The notes under the pieces were generated by a model, which saw nothing but the letters and a program-made list of their open reading frames with translations, was not told where the DNA came from and searched no databases. From contig NZ_SCHN01000023.1 of the NCBI RefSeq assembly GCF_004120195.1, positions 17,707 to 81,706 on the forward strand: 64,000 bases of DNA, written 5' to 3'. The translations under genes were made by a program, and so were the position numbers. The first letter of the stretch is position 1, and every line of letters begins with the position of its first letter. Below are positions 17,801 to 32,113 of this stretch, piece by piece. The DNA is from Enterovibrio baiacu (GTDB lineage Bacteria; Pseudomonadota; Gammaproteobacteria; Enterobacterales; Vibrionaceae).

Positions 17801-19407
17801 ATGACTGGATTGGTCGCACACGTCACTCCACCCCAGGGGTCGGCCTCATTTCACCACCGCCACACCACGATATCTACTCTATCGAGGATTTGGCGCAGCT
17901 GATTTATGACCTGAAAAACGCGAACCGCGAAGCGCGTGTTAACGTCAAGCTGGTATCAGAAGCGGGTGTAGGCACCATCGCGTCAGGCGTAGCAAAAGCC
18001 AAAGCTGACGTGGTTCTGATTGCAGGTTTTGATGGCGGCACAGGTGCATCACCACTGTCGTCAATCAAACACGCGGGTCTGCCATGGGAGCTGGGTTTGG
18101 CGGAAACACACCAAACACTGCTGAAAAACGGCCTACGTAACCGTATCGTCGTTCAATCAGATGGTCAGATGAAAACCCCTCGCGACTTAGCCGTGGCAAC
18201 ACTACTGGGCGCAGAAGAATGGGGCGTGGCAACCGCAGCACTGGTTGTTGAAGGTTGCATCATGATGCGTAAGTGTCACCTCAACACCTGCCCGGTAGGT
18301 ATCGCAACACAAGATAAAACCCTGCGTGAGCGCTTTGACGGCCGCGTAGAAGACATCGTGACCTTCTTCACTTACATGGCCGAAGGCTTACGTGAAGTGA
18401 TGGCAGAGCTTGGCTACCGCACCATTAACGACATGGTCGGTCAATCTCAGCACCTGAAAGTACGTAGCGATGTGGGTCACTGGAAATACCAGAACCTTGA
18501 CCTCAATGTTGTTCTTCACAAAGAAGAGCCACGCGAAGGCGACGGCATGTACTGCCAGCGCGAGCAGAACCACGGTCTTGAAACCATTCTGGATCGCCGC
18601 TTGATTGAAGCCGCATCAAGTGCGCTTTATGAAGGCCGCAAAGTGGATGCCGAGTTCGCTATCGTCAACACAGACCGCAGCGCGGGTACCATGTTGTCGA
18701 ATGAGATTTCGAAAATTTACAAAGACCAAGGCCTACCTGAGCAGATGAATGTGAAATTCAAAGGCTCTGCCGGTCAAAGCTTCGGTGCATTCCTTGCGAA
18801 AGGCGTGAAGTTCGAAGTCGAAGGCGATGCGAACGACTACTGGGGTAAAGGTTTATCTGGCGGTACCTTGGTACTTTACCCAGACGCGAAGAGCGACATC
18901 ATCGCCGAAGACAACATTGTTGTTGGTAACGTCTGTTTCTACGGCGCAACCTCGGGTGAGTCATTCATTCGCGGTGTCGCTGGCGAACGTTTCTGTGTGC
19001 GTAACTCTGGCGCGAAAGTGGTTGTTGAAGGCATTGGCGACCACGGCTGTGAGTACATGACTGGCGGTGTTGCTATCGTGCTTGGCCAAACAGGCCGTAA
19101 CTTTGCAGCGGGTATGAGTGGCGGTGTTGCTTATATCTGGGACCAGTTCGAAAACTTTGAATCTAAGCTAAACCCTGAGTTGGTTGACTTGGATCCATTG
19201 GATGCAGAAGACATCGAACTGCTGAAAGAGATGATTGGTAAACACCAAGCACTTACTGGCAGTGCCGTTGCGGAGACCTTCTTGTCGAATGTTGATGAGA
19301 ACCTCAAGCGCATCGTGAAAGTGATGCCGCGCGATTACAAAGCTGTGCTGGAACAACGCAAAGCGGAAGCCGAAAACAAGGAAGAAGTGGAGGCTGTAAA
19401 TGGGTAA
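14860..19407 (+). CDS. gltB: glutamate synthase large subunit, first copy (Bacillus-like type)
   Basis: Makes glutamate from glutamine and 2-oxoglutarate with the small subunit encoded next. 1515 residues. I start at MTDSVLRTEG because GGAAGGA lies seven bases upstream and because it leaves a 20-residue propeptide before the N-terminal nucleophile Cys21 (EHDACGIGF). Domains in order: the class II glutamine amidotransferase, a central domain, the FMN-binding synthase barrel ([42 protein letters not shown]) and the C-terminal GXGXG beta-helix. The 3Fe-4S cysteines are in CIMMRKCHLNTCPVG. The amidotransferase start (GLYVPEMEHDACGIGF) resembles Bacillus GltA more than E. coli GltB, and the second copy downstream is the E. 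coli-like one. Its last eight bases overlap gltD. Confidence 0.95.
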   Translation: MTDSVLRTEGLYVPEMEHDACGIGFVAHLKNRKSHAIVTQALDMLARMEHRGGQGCDPCSGDGAGILLQKPHEFLLEETRALGIQLPSADKYGVGVMLFPRDENKRYQCREIFERNAKRLDLEVIGYRELPTDNSMIGADPLSTEPHFEHAFVTGGEHLSIDELERKLFVLRNYTVRVCLESVSNIGDDFYINSFSAKTLVYKGQLTTEQVPQYFLDLQNSSMVTALALVHSRFSTNTFPRWRLAQPFRNIAHNGEINTVRGNLNWMKAREALLESKLFSDQELKMLLPICQEGASDSANFDMALELLTLSGRSMPHVLMMMVPEAWQEKKDMDPKLRAFYQFHANIMEPWDGPASLCFTDGVKVGATLDRNGLRPSRYTVTKDDYLIMASESGVVEIAPENVHFRGRLQPGRIFVADLEQGRIISDEEVKNEIASAQPYQEWVEKNLLKLDKLPEADSKHHQPSPDRLLHHQQAFGVTSEEVNEILVPMAKDAKEPLGAMGADWPLAVLSHQSQHLSNYFKQLFAQVTNPPIDPIRERMVMSLKTYLGKDQNLLIETPEHCRKVELETPVLSNAELEKLRAIDNDHLQAKTLDIVFRASGENGKLERALKRICQYAEDAVNDGYSIILLTDRAVNSNHAAIPAMLAVGAVHHHLIRKGLRAKADIVIETGDARETHHFATLVGYGANAVNPYLVYETLVDLQRTKKLDPEADVDVLFENYRKSINAGLLKIFSKMGISTLQSYHGAQIFEALGISKAVVDKYFTGTVSRIQGLTIDDIAKEVLVRHRLGYPTREIPVQMLDVGGVYQWKQRGEKHLFNPETIHLLQNSTRNKDVKQFKEYCHAVDSQGDNAATLRSQFDFVKNPAGSIPLEEVEPIESILKRFATGAMSFGSISHEAHSTLAVAMNRIGAKSNSGEGGEDPARFEKKENGDWERSAIKQVASGRFGVTSYYLTNAAEIQIKMAQGAKPGEGGQLPGHKVDDWIGRTRHSTPGVGLISPPPHHDIYSIEDLAQLIYDLKNANREARVNVKLVSEAGVGTIASGVAKAKADVVLIAGFDGGTGASPLSSIKHAGLPWELGLAETHQTLLKNGLRNRIVVQSDGQMKTPRDLAVATLLGAEEWGVATAALVVEGCIMMRKCHLNTCPVGIATQDKTLRERFDGRVEDIVTFFTYMAEGLREVMAELGYRTINDMVGQSQHLKVRSDVGHWKYQNLDLNVVLHKEEPREGDGMYCQREQNHGLETILDRRLIEAASSALYEGRKVDAEFAIVNTDRSAGTMLSNEISKIYKDQGLPEQMNVKFKGSAGQSFGAFLAKGVKFEVEGDANDYWGKGLSGGTLVLYPDAKSDIIAEDNIVVGNVCFYGATSGESFIRGVAGERFCVRNSGAKVVVEGIGDHGCEYMTGGVAIVLGQTGRNFAAGMSGGVAYIWDQFENFESKLNPELVDLDPLDAEDIELLKEMIGKHQALTGSAVAETFLSNVDENLKRIVKVMPRDYKAVLEQRKAEAENKEEVEAVNG

Positions 19408-20869
19408 GCCAACTGGATTTTTAGAATTTGGCCGAGAACTCCCGGGCAAAAAAGACCCTGCTGTTCGTATTCAAGACAACAAGGAATTTGTCCTGAACGA
19501 AGAGTTTGGTGAAAAGATTAACGAGCAATCATCACGTTGTATGGATTGTGGTGTCCCGTTTTGTCATAACGGTTGCCCAATCGGTAACATCATTCCTGAA
19601 TTCAATGACGCGGTATATCGCGACAGCTGGGAAGAGGCGTGGAACATTTTAAGTTCTACCAATAACTTCCCTGAGTTCACGGGACGTGTGTGCCCTGCAC
19701 CGTGTGAAAGCTCATGTGTCTTGGGCATTAACCAAGACCCAATCACCATCTGTAACATCGAAAAAACCATCGTAGAGACGGCGTATCGTGAAGGCTACGC
19801 TAAGCCAAAAACGCCAACGTCTCGCACTGGTAAAAAAGTCGCCATCATCGGTTCAGGTCCTGCGGGCTTGTCTGCTGCAGAGCAACTTAACAGTGCAGGC
19901 CATTCCGTCACTGTTTTTGAACGTGATGAAAAAGTCGGTGGTTTGCTGCGTTTCGGTATTCCAGATTTCAAACTCGGTATGGACATTATCGATCGTAAGA
20001 TCAATCTAATGGCCGAAGCTGGCGTGCAATTTGAAGTGAACGCACACGTAGGTGTGACGGTTAACGCGCATCAAATTCGTCAAGATTTTGATGTGGTATT
20101 GCTCACCGGTGGTTCAACCGTGCCGCGCGATTTGCCTATCCCAGGCCGCGAGCTTAAAGGCGTACACTTTGCCATGGAATTCCTTGGTCAAAACAACCGC
20201 CGTGCTAACGACATGGATCTGAAAACCGAAGAAATTCACGCGAAAGATAAACACGTTGTGGTTATTGGTGGTGGTGATACAGGTTCTGACTGTGTGGGTA
20301 CTTCAAACCGTCATGGTGCGAAGAGCATTACACAGGTTGAGATCATGCCGATTCCACCAGAGCAGCGCCCTGCAAACATGCCTTGGCCGCAATACCCGAT
20401 GATCATGCGTACCTCGACGTCACATGAAGAAGGTTGTGATCGTCACTGGAACATTCTGACCAAAGAATTCATCGGTGATGATGCAGGCAATGTCAAAGCG
20501 CTACGTATTGCTGACATCGTTTGGAAAGACGCAGCACCGGGCGAACGCCCTGGCTTTGAAGAAGTCGCGGGTACTGAGCGTGTTATTCCATGTGATCAAG
20601 CCTTCTTGGCGATGGGCTTCCTACACCCAGAACCACACGGTGTATTAGCACAACTCGATGTTGCCTTGGATGACCGCGGAAACGTGGCAACGCAAGGCTA
20701 TCAAACCAGTCAAAAAGGCGTTTTCGCCGCAGGTGATATGCGTACAGGTCAATCATTGGTTGTTCGTTGTATCAACGAAGGCCGTGAATGTGCGCGCGCG
20801 ATTGATGCCTTCCTTATGGGTGATACGCATCTCGAGGCAAAAGCTGACTCGTTGATGCTCTCCGCATAA
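19400..20869 (+). CDS. gltD: glutamate synthase small subunit, first copy
   Basis: NADPH-dependent FAD and iron-sulfur subunit that passes electrons to the large subunit. 489 residues. The N-terminal cluster cysteines are Cys47, 50, 55 and 59 (RCMDCGVPFCHNGCP), with a second set in GRVCPAPCESSC. The FAD site is VAIIGSGPAGLSAAEQL and the NADPH site is VVIGGGDTGSDCVG. ATG overlaps the gltB stop by eight bases (ATGGGTAA) with GGAGG upstream, so translation is coupled. The MGKPTGFLEF start resembles the small subunit of Bacillus-type enzymes, in line with the preceding large subunit. Confidence 0.95.
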   Translation: MGKPTGFLEFGRELPGKKDPAVRIQDNKEFVLNEEFGEKINEQSSRCMDCGVPFCHNGCPIGNIIPEFNDAVYRDSWEEAWNILSSTNNFPEFTGRVCPAPCESSCVLGINQDPITICNIEKTIVETAYREGYAKPKTPTSRTGKKVAIIGSGPAGLSAAEQLNSAGHSVTVFERDEKVGGLLRFGIPDFKLGMDIIDRKINLMAEAGVQFEVNAHVGVTVNAHQIRQDFDVVLLTGGSTVPRDLPIPGRELKGVHFAMEFLGQNNRRANDMDLKTEEIHAKDKHVVVIGGGDTGSDCVGTSNRHGAKSITQVEIMPIPPEQRPANMPWPQYPMIMRTSTSHEEGCDRHWNILTKEFIGDDAGNVKALRIADIVWKDAAPGERPGFEEVAGTERVIPCDQAFLAMGFLHPEPHGVLAQLDVALDDRGNVATQGYQTSQKGVFAAGDMRTGQSLVVRCINEGRECARAIDAFLMGDTHLEAKADSLMLSA

Positions 20870-20897
20870 TAATAAGTAAGTGTTATCTTCCAGTTTT

Positions 20898-20925
20898 GCC
20901 AGCCCTCTGTGGCTGGCTTTTTTCT
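20898..20925 (+). terminator. terminator of first gltBD operon
   Basis: GCCAGCC, a six-base loop and GGCTGGC form a perfect 7-bp stem followed by TTTTTTC, 29 bases after the gltD stop. It separates the two GOGAT operons. Confidence 0.88.
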
Positions 20926-21244
20926 TTTTCACCACAAGCAATTCATCAAAACGCTAAAAATCCCACACAACACACCCCACACCCCGTCGTTTTCATCCAG
21001 TAATCTCTGCGACTGAGTTAAAAAAAACCACCATAAAATGCTAACCCTAGCGTGCCTTTTCGATATATATCGCTGTTAATTCGTAAAGTTAATGTAACGT
21101 GACGAAATTTGACCTGTTCATCAATAATAGATAACGTGCAGGGTCGGTAGAAAAAACACTGATCACAGTTAATCAACAAACGATGTCAGGAAGACATTAA
21201 GAAACTGCAGTCACTGCTTGGAGCAGTCGCAAGGGAGAATTGCA
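20926..21244. other. promoter region of second gltBD operon
   Basis: About 320 bases after the first operon's terminator. No open frame of interest. AT-rich, with a candidate sigma-70 promoter at 21109-21137 and a leader of roughly 100 bases containing an unusual run of short GA/CA-rich words. No strong hairpin was found near the start codon. Confidence 0.5.
21109..21137 (+). promoter_or_regulatory. candidate promoter of second gltB
   Basis: TTGACC at 21109-21114 and TAACGT at 21132-21137 are separated by 17 bases, about 105 bases before the start codon. The -35 is good and the -10 is weak. Confidence 0.35.
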
Positions 21245-27138
<5,894 letters not shown>

Positions 27139-27171
27139 ACCGCGTTGCTAGCGTCAAACATCACGAAATTA

Positions 27172-27196
27172 AGTGCCCGCAAGGGCACTTTTTTTT
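27172..27196 (+). terminator. terminator of second gltBD operon
   Basis: AGTGCCC, GCAA tetraloop and GGGCACT form a perfect stem followed by a T-run of eight, 33 bases after the gltD stop. Confidence 0.92.
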
Positions 27197-27256
27197 CGCC
27201 CGAATTTACCGCCATGTTACACTCAGTGCATTCCCAAAAACCGAACGAGTATAAAC

Positions 27257-27958
27257 ATGAAAATTGGTATTATCGGTGCCATGGAGCAGGAAGTTACCCT
27301 GCTAAAAAGCAAAATTAACAACTGCCAACTGCAAGAGATTGCCGGGAGCAAATTCTACACAGGCGACATGAACGGCGTTGATGTTGTTCTTCTGCAATCA
27401 GGTATCGGTAAAGTGGCAGCTGCGCTGAGCACATCGATTCTGCTTGATCGCTTTAAAGTCACCGAAGTGATCAACACAGGCTCTGCAGGTGGTTTCGATC
27501 CTTCGCTAAACCTTGGCGATGTGGTTGTTTCAACTGACGTGGCTTACCACGATGCTGACGTAACGGCATTTGGTTACACCATGGGTCAAATGGCAGGCCA
27601 ACCAGCCACCTTTACATCAAACGAAAAACTGATGGACGTTGCAGAGCAAGCACTCGCGGCAATGAGCCCAGCGCCGCATGCGGTTCGCGGTTTGATCTGT
27701 ACGGGTGATGCCTTCGTTTGCACAGCAGAACGCCAAAACTACATTCGTGAACATTTCCCTAACGTGATTGCGGTAGAAATGGAAGCAGCTGCCATTGCTC
27801 AAGCCTGTCATCAGTTCAACGTACCTTTCGTTGTCGTGCGTGCCATCTCTGATGTTGCAGACAAAGAGTCACCAATGACGTTTGATGAGTTCCTGCCTCT
27901 CGCAGCGAAAAGCTCAAGCGCTATGGTTGAGAAAATGGTCGAGTTGCTTAGCGCATAA
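27257..27958 (+). CDS. mtnN: 5'-methylthioadenosine/S-adenosylhomocysteine nucleosidase
   Basis: Cleaves the glycosidic bond of MTA, SAH and 5'-deoxyadenosine, recycling SAM by-products and feeding autoinducer-2 synthesis. 233 residues against 232 in E. coli. Start [16 protein letters not shown] matches E. coli and contains the catalytic Glu12. The nucleoside-binding region VEMEAAAIA and the catalytic Asp in ISDVADKES are present. The frame is open 28 codons upstream, but that stretch overlaps the gltD terminator and is not coding. Its TAA shares a base with the ATG of cbiB, making a coupled mtnN-cbiB-btuF unit. Confidence 0.97.
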   Translation: MKIGIIGAMEQEVTLLKSKINNCQLQEIAGSKFYTGDMNGVDVVLLQSGIGKVAAALSTSILLDRFKVTEVINTGSAGGFDPSLNLGDVVVSTDVAYHDADVTAFGYTMGQMAGQPATFTSNEKLMDVAEQALAAMSPAPHAVRGLICTGDAFVCTAERQNYIREHFPNVIAVEMEAAAIAQACHQFNVPFVVVRAISDVADKESPMTFDEFLPLAAKSSSAMVEKMVELLSA

Positions 27959-28923
27959 TGACCGAGCTCCCTACACCGTTTGAAACCTTGCTTGGCTATT
28001 CAACCTTGCTCGCAATGTGGGGAGCTTTGCTATTGCACTGGTTTTTTCCAGTGCCACCGTCGTCCAACCCTCTCAGTCTTTGGCGACGTGTAGCAGAAGC
28101 TATCGCAGACAAAGTAAACCATCTTGATGATGAACCGCAGCAACGTAAGCTTTCGGGCGCATTAGCGTTTGGCATCATGTGGCTCACGCTTGCCGTCGCG
28201 CTCATCGCCTTAAAACAACTGGTTTGGATCCCTTGGCTGTTCGATTTACTCCTTCTTTGGCTTGTCCTTGGTTGGCGTCCCATCGTCAATCAAACCCAAC
28301 AGCTTGAACAAGCACTTGCCCGAGAAGACAAACCTGCAGCACGCACACTGCTTGCTGAAACCCTGAACAGAGACACACAAAGCCTGTCCAGTGTTGGCAT
28401 CGCCAAAGCCAGCTGTGAAACCTTATTGCTGGGTTATGCGCGTCAGGTCATTGGGGTATTGTTTTGGTATGCCCTGCTCGGAGGCATTGGCGCATTTCTT
28501 TATACGCTCGTGGTGTTATTGGCACGCACTTGGCCGACACGCCGTGAGGAATATGCCGAGTTTGGAGTGTTCTCTGCGGCTTTTCTCTCCGCGCTCGATT
28601 GGGTGCCAACACGATTGTTTGCACTGCTCATTGCCACCGGCTACCGCTTTGAACCCGCCATGCTCGCAATCCGAGATAACGGGCAACGCTGGGCGACGAG
28701 CGGCAGTGATTGGGTACTTTCTGCCACAGGCGCAAAGTTTCAGTTATCTCTCGGCGGCCCAGCCATTTACGATAACCAAAAGATCACCCGCCCCAAATTA
28801 GGCGGCGATATTGCTCCCTCATCGGTTCATTTAGCCCTGCTGAATCAGCAGCTTCGCCAAAAGGCATGGCTATGGATTGTACTTCAAAGTTTCACCATGT
28901 GGTTCGCACACGGATTCCTCTAA
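27958..28923 (+). CDS. cbiB: CbiB/CobD-family cobalamin biosynthesis membrane protein
   Basis: 321 residues in the adenosylcobinamide-phosphate synthase family, which joins aminopropanol phosphate to cobyric acid in the inner membrane. Hydrophobic segments lie near 12-30, 66-85, 88-105, 160-190 and at the C-terminus. Family-like motifs include RDTQSLSSVGIAKASCETL and ALDWVPTRLFALLIATGY. It sits between mtnN and btuF with one-base overlaps (TAATG) on both sides, tying it to cobalamin salvage. Some Vibrio homologues are annotated only as CobD-related, and the sequence seems diverged from enteric CbiB. The exact reaction is inferred. Confidence 0.82.
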   Translation: MTELPTPFETLLGYSTLLAMWGALLLHWFFPVPPSSNPLSLWRRVAEAIADKVNHLDDEPQQRKLSGALAFGIMWLTLAVALIALKQLVWIPWLFDLLLLWLVLGWRPIVNQTQQLEQALAREDKPAARTLLAETLNRDTQSLSSVGIAKASCETLLLGYARQVIGVLFWYALLGGIGAFLYTLVVLLARTWPTRREEYAEFGVFSAAFLSALDWVPTRLFALLIATGYRFEPAMLAIRDNGQRWATSGSDWVLSATGAKFQLSLGGPAIYDNQKITRPKLGGDIAPSSVHLALLNQQLRQKAWLWIVLQSFTMWFAHGFL

Positions 28924-29744
28924 TGTCTCGCATTCTGTTTGTTTTGCTTTTATTGCCAAGCCTTGTATTGGCCGCGCCGCTGCGCGTGATCAGCTTATCG
29001 CCTCACACTACCGAACTGGCTTATGAAGCCGGTTTAGGGAAAAACCTTATCGCTGTCAGTGCCCACAGTGATTACCCACCAGAAGCCTTAGAGTTAGAAC
29101 AAGTCGCTTCATACCGTGGCATTAAAATCGAACGCGTCGTGGCGCTCGAACCTGATCTGGTGCTTGCGTGGCAAGGCGGCAACCCTGAACGAGAACTGGC
29201 AAAACTTGAGCGTCTTGGCATCAAGGTGTTTTATTCCAACCCGCATTCTTTATATGACGCTGCAGACAATATCGAAAAACTGGGGGCGTACTCTGATGAC
29301 CCGAATGCTGCAAAAGCACGGGCCGACGACGTGAGAAAAGCGCTGAAAACGATAGAAGACAACCAGAAAGGTAAAGCGAAGGTGCCGTACTTTTATCAGC
29401 TCAGTGACACACCATTAATGACGAACAACGGCGAACATTGGCCGCAACCTCTATTCTCTTTGTGTGGCGGCGAGAACATTTTTGCCAACAGTGCAGCGCC
29501 TTACCCGCAGATCAGCATGGAGCAAATTGTGGTGAGAAAACCACAAGCGATTTTCTACCCATCCAGCCGAATTGCACCGATGGACGTGTGGACGTCATGG
29601 GAAACATTTATTCCCGCCGTACAAAACAAACACATCTTCGAGGTGACGGGAGATTGGCTCAGCCGCCCAACACCACGCGCATTGAAAGCTGTTGCACAAA
29701 TCTGCAAAGCCTTTGATCGGGTAAGAAGCGATCTGAATCACTAA
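28923..29744 (+). CDS. btuF: periplasmic cobalamin-binding protein
   Basis: Binds vitamin B12 in the periplasm for delivery to the BtuCD importer. 273 residues. The start chosen reads MSRILFVLLLLPSLVLAAP, a clear signal peptide cleaved near residue 18. The mature part begins LRVISLSPHTTELAYEAGL. Family motifs follow: SDYPPEALELEQVASYRG, EPDLVLAWQGGNPERE, LCGGENIFANS and VTGDWLSRPTPRAL. The ATG shares a base with the cbiB stop. The mtnN-btuF-yadS order is the same as in E. coli, with cbiB inserted. btuC and btuD are not in this window. Confidence 0.95.
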   Translation: MSRILFVLLLLPSLVLAAPLRVISLSPHTTELAYEAGLGKNLIAVSAHSDYPPEALELEQVASYRGIKIERVVALEPDLVLAWQGGNPERELAKLERLGIKVFYSNPHSLYDAADNIEKLGAYSDDPNAAKARADDVRKALKTIEDNQKGKAKVPYFYQLSDTPLMTNNGEHWPQPLFSLCGGENIFANSAAPYPQISMEQIVVRKPQAIFYPSSRIAPMDVWTSWETFIPAVQNKHIFEVTGDWLSRPTPRALKAVAQICKAFDRVRSDLNH

Positions 29745-29839
29745 TTCGAATAAACATGACCGACAAGCCAGCGCAATGGATTGCCCAGTTACGGAAATAA
29801 CGTAAAATCGCGCGCGCTTTTTATAGGGATAGCGCAATC

Positions 29840-30448
29840 ATGCTTTTGTATTTTTTAGACATGTTTGGGACGGCAGTTTTCGCCATTTCAGGCGTTTTAT
29901 TGGCGGGTAAACTCCGCATGGATCCATTCGGGGTTGTCGTACTTGCCATGGTCACCGCCATCGGTGGCGGCACCATTCGCGACATGGCGCTGGGTGCAAC
30001 ACCCGTGTTTTGGATTAATTCACCCGAATACTTGTGGATGATTCTGGCGACCTGCGCACTGTCTCTGCTCCTGATTCGACGCCCTCGTCGTCTGCCGTGG
30101 TACTTTCTCCCTGTCGCAGATGCCATCGGCTTGGCTGTATTTGTCGCCATTGGTGTTGATAAGGCGCTGAGCTATGGCGCATCACCGATGGTAGCTGTCA
30201 TCATGGGCATCATCACAGGTTGCGGCGGTGGTATCATCCGTGACGTGTTAGCCCGAGAAATCCCCATGATATTGAGAACCGAAGTGTACGCAACAGCATG
30301 TCTCGCGGGCGGTATGATCCACACACTTGCGCTGGCTGCGAACGTGGATTCCGTCGCGGCTTCTATTGCAGGTATGGTCACCACACTTTCCATTCGACTC
30401 GCCGCCATTAGATGGCATCTCTCACTGCCCACTTTCGCCATCAAATAA
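29840..30448 (+). CDS. yadS: YadS, UPF0126 TRIC-like membrane protein
   Basis: 202 residues, very close to E. coli YadS (207). Small integral membrane protein with about seven hydrophobic helices arranged as two similar halves. Each half carries the family signature: [14 protein letters not shown] near residue 40 and [15 protein letters not shown] near 125. Members of the family are related to TRIC cation channels, and some have been linked to glycine transport; the substrate here is unknown. It lies 95 bases after btuF, with no terminator between, and a strong terminator follows. Confidence 0.94.
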   Translation: MLLYFLDMFGTAVFAISGVLLAGKLRMDPFGVVVLAMVTAIGGGTIRDMALGATPVFWINSPEYLWMILATCALSLLLIRRPRRLPWYFLPVADAIGLAVFVAIGVDKALSYGASPMVAVIMGIITGCGGGIIRDVLAREIPMILRTEVYATACLAGGMIHTLALAANVDSVAASIAGMVTTLSIRLAAIRWHLSLPTFAIK

Positions 30449-30515
30449 CCCTTCGACCTTTCGCCCCGCTTAATGCAGCAACGCATGACGTGGTGTTAAG
30501 GCTCAGAAACTCTGC

Positions 30516-30547
30516 AAAAACGCGCCCATTGTCGGCGCGTTTTTTTA
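30516..30547 (+). terminator. yadS terminator
   Basis: AAAAACGCGCC, a seven-base loop and GGCGCGTTTTTTT form an 11-bp stem with a long T-run. It closes the mtnN-yadS unit before the three-gene cassette. Confidence 0.9.
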
Positions 30548-30575
30548 TGTCTGCCTCAATTAAATAAACTAAAAA

Positions 30576-30626
30576 CTTTACTTAACTGTAATCTGACCTA
30601 CTATATAAACATATAGCTTTACTTAA
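30576..30626 (+). promoter_or_regulatory. promoter region of the VOC cassette with flanking direct repeats
   Basis: CTTTACTTAA occurs at 30576-30585 and again at 30617-30626, 41 bases apart. A TATATA that could serve as a -10 lies between them at about 30602-30608. The second copy lies close to the ribosome site AAGGAG. The pair may be an operator, but no regulator gene is adjacent. Confidence 0.4.
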
Positions 30627-30643
30627 TCACTAAGGAGCACGTC

Positions 30644-31060
30644 ATGACCAGTTATGTAGAACATGCCAATATCACAGTAAGCAGCCTTCACCGTGCCATT
30701 GCTTTCTTACAAGCGGCAATGCCGGATTTTTCTGTTCGTGGTGAAGGAAGTAACGAAGAAAGAGCCTGGTGTCACATCGGAACCGACGCAACGTATATCG
30801 CGCTTCAAGAAGTGGTGATAGACAAACCAGTTGAACGCCTTCCCTACTATCAACTCGGCGTTAATCACATCGGGCTTGTCGTTGAAGATGTCACACGCGT
30901 GGCAGAAAACCTCAAAGCCGCGGGCTATGAGGAAACGATTTTTGATGAGAGTCATCCAAGCCGAAAACGCGTTTATTTCCGTGATGGCGATAGTCTGGAA
31001 TGGGAGTTCATTGAATACCTTACCGAAGATATGAACAGCAGAAACGACTATGCGTTGTAA
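30644..31060 (+). CDS. VOC (glyoxalase/dioxygenase-fold) protein
   Basis: 138 residues with the vicinal-oxygen-chelate fold pattern: VEHANITVSSLHRAIAFL at the start, then YYQLGVNHIGLVVEDV for the second half and WEFIEYLTEDM near the end. Possible metal ligands are His8, His in NHIGLVV and Glu in WEFIEY. Members bind a divalent metal and act as glyoxalases, dioxygenases or resistance proteins; the substrate is not evident. AAGGAG lies seven bases before the ATG. It is the first of three same-strand genes, followed by a questin-oxidase-like gene and a flavodoxin, which suggests handling of a quinone or other aromatic compound. Confidence 0.85.
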   Translation: MTSYVEHANITVSSLHRAIAFLQAAMPDFSVRGEGSNEERAWCHIGTDATYIALQEVVIDKPVERLPYYQLGVNHIGLVVEDVTRVAENLKAAGYEETIFDESHPSRKRVYFRDGDSLEWEFIEYLTEDMNSRNDYAL

Positions 31061-31132
31061 CGATGACACAATGCAAAAACCACGTGTTGTAACAGCCCAA
31101 CCTTCATAACGAAAGCGCAAAGGAATGCCATC

Positions 31133-32113
31133 ATGTACCAAGCACTCACTACCACAGGCCTTGAGCTAATAAGGAAAAGTCATCGCTTCGGGCCAACCTT
31201 CGGACCACGCTTTTCAAACCACCTGCCAATGGCGATCACCGCCATGCAAAGGCTTGGCGCTTCAACGGCGCAGCTGGAAAAAGAGTACCAGCGCGCCGCC
31301 GATCATTTAGCGCCATTGGGTGAAGTGCTTGGTGTCGACACGCCAACCTTGGGCGAGAAAGCGCACAACGCCGATTTCGTGGCGTATTACTGCATCATGC
31401 TAGGTAAACTTGGTACAGAAGAAACACTGCGACGCATACTGCCGTCTCTGCTACCTGGGATCTCCGCGGGTGCGTTTCATGGCGTTATCCGTCTCGCCTA
31501 TGCGGTAGAGTTAGAGGATATAGACGAGATCAGTCATGCCCTAGCCTATTGGTCATCGGGGTACACGCCGCTCGGCGCGCTCTCCTTTCAGCAAGATCTG
31601 AGTCCGCAAGACGATTTAAACCAGGCGCTTTCGCTGTTTCATGATCACACCTATCGAAAAGGGATCATCATCGATCATGTGGAGGAGCTCGTCACACTGG
31701 AGAAGTACCAAGCCATCGCAAGCCAGCCGGATTCATTGTCTTTGGAAGTGGTTGCTCGCATTGTGCTCACGCAATATTCCACAAGCGACGATTTCACCTT
31801 GCTACACGGGGTCACCGGTTTTCAGGCACTCCTCTCCCTTCTCCCATTCATCGAAGAGCAAGACGCAGCGCTTCATTACTTTTGGCAAGCCTATGTTGCC
31901 GCGGCGTGTACTGCCGAATATCGCGAACCTCACTCAAACGAAGGGCTGCACTCAGATGTTGTCGCGGACTGGTCACATTGGTTCGAACGGTCTTTGGAAA
32001 CAGAAAACGATCACACCATCAAGCTGATATACAGCTGCGCGCGACTTTACGATTCACTTCGTCTCCCCGAAGCCTTACACGCCGTTAAGTGTCGCTTGGA
32101 GAACGCATCATGA
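31133..32113 (+). CDS. questin-oxidase-like (DUF4243) protein
   Basis: 326 residues, mainly helical, recognised as the questin oxidase family by FGPRFSNHLPMAITAMQRLG, GISAGAFHGVIRLAYAVE and ALAYWSSGYTPLG. Fungal questin oxidase opens the anthraquinone ring of questin in a Baeyer-Villiger-like reaction using NADPH. Bacterial relatives are uncharacterised, and the substrate here is unknown. Histidines in NHLP, FHGVIR and LLHGVTGF may form a catalytic set. No signal peptide, so cytoplasmic. It lies 72 bases after the VOC gene, and its TGA overlaps the next ATG as ATGA, so it is coupled to the flavodoxin. Family assignment is from pattern recognition. Confidence 0.75.
   Translation: MYQALTTTGLELIRKSHRFGPTFGPRFSNHLPMAITAMQRLGASTAQLEKEYQRAADHLAPLGEVLGVDTPTLGEKAHNADFVAYYCIMLGKLGTEETLRRILPSLLPGISAGAFHGVIRLAYAVELEDIDEISHALAYWSSGYTPLGALSFQQDLSPQDDLNQALSLFHDHTYRKGIIIDHVEELVTLEKYQAIASQPDSLSLEVVARIVLTQYSTSDDFTLLHGVTGFQALLSLLPFIEEQDAALHYFWQAYVAAACTAEYREPHSNEGLHSDVVADWSHWFERSLETENDHTIKLIYSCARLYDSLRLPEALHAVKCRLENAS

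Noticed and set aside
27173..27256. N-terminal extension of MtnN
   Set aside because: The frame is open, but it covers the gltD terminator and does not resemble the family. The ATG at 27257 matches E. coli.
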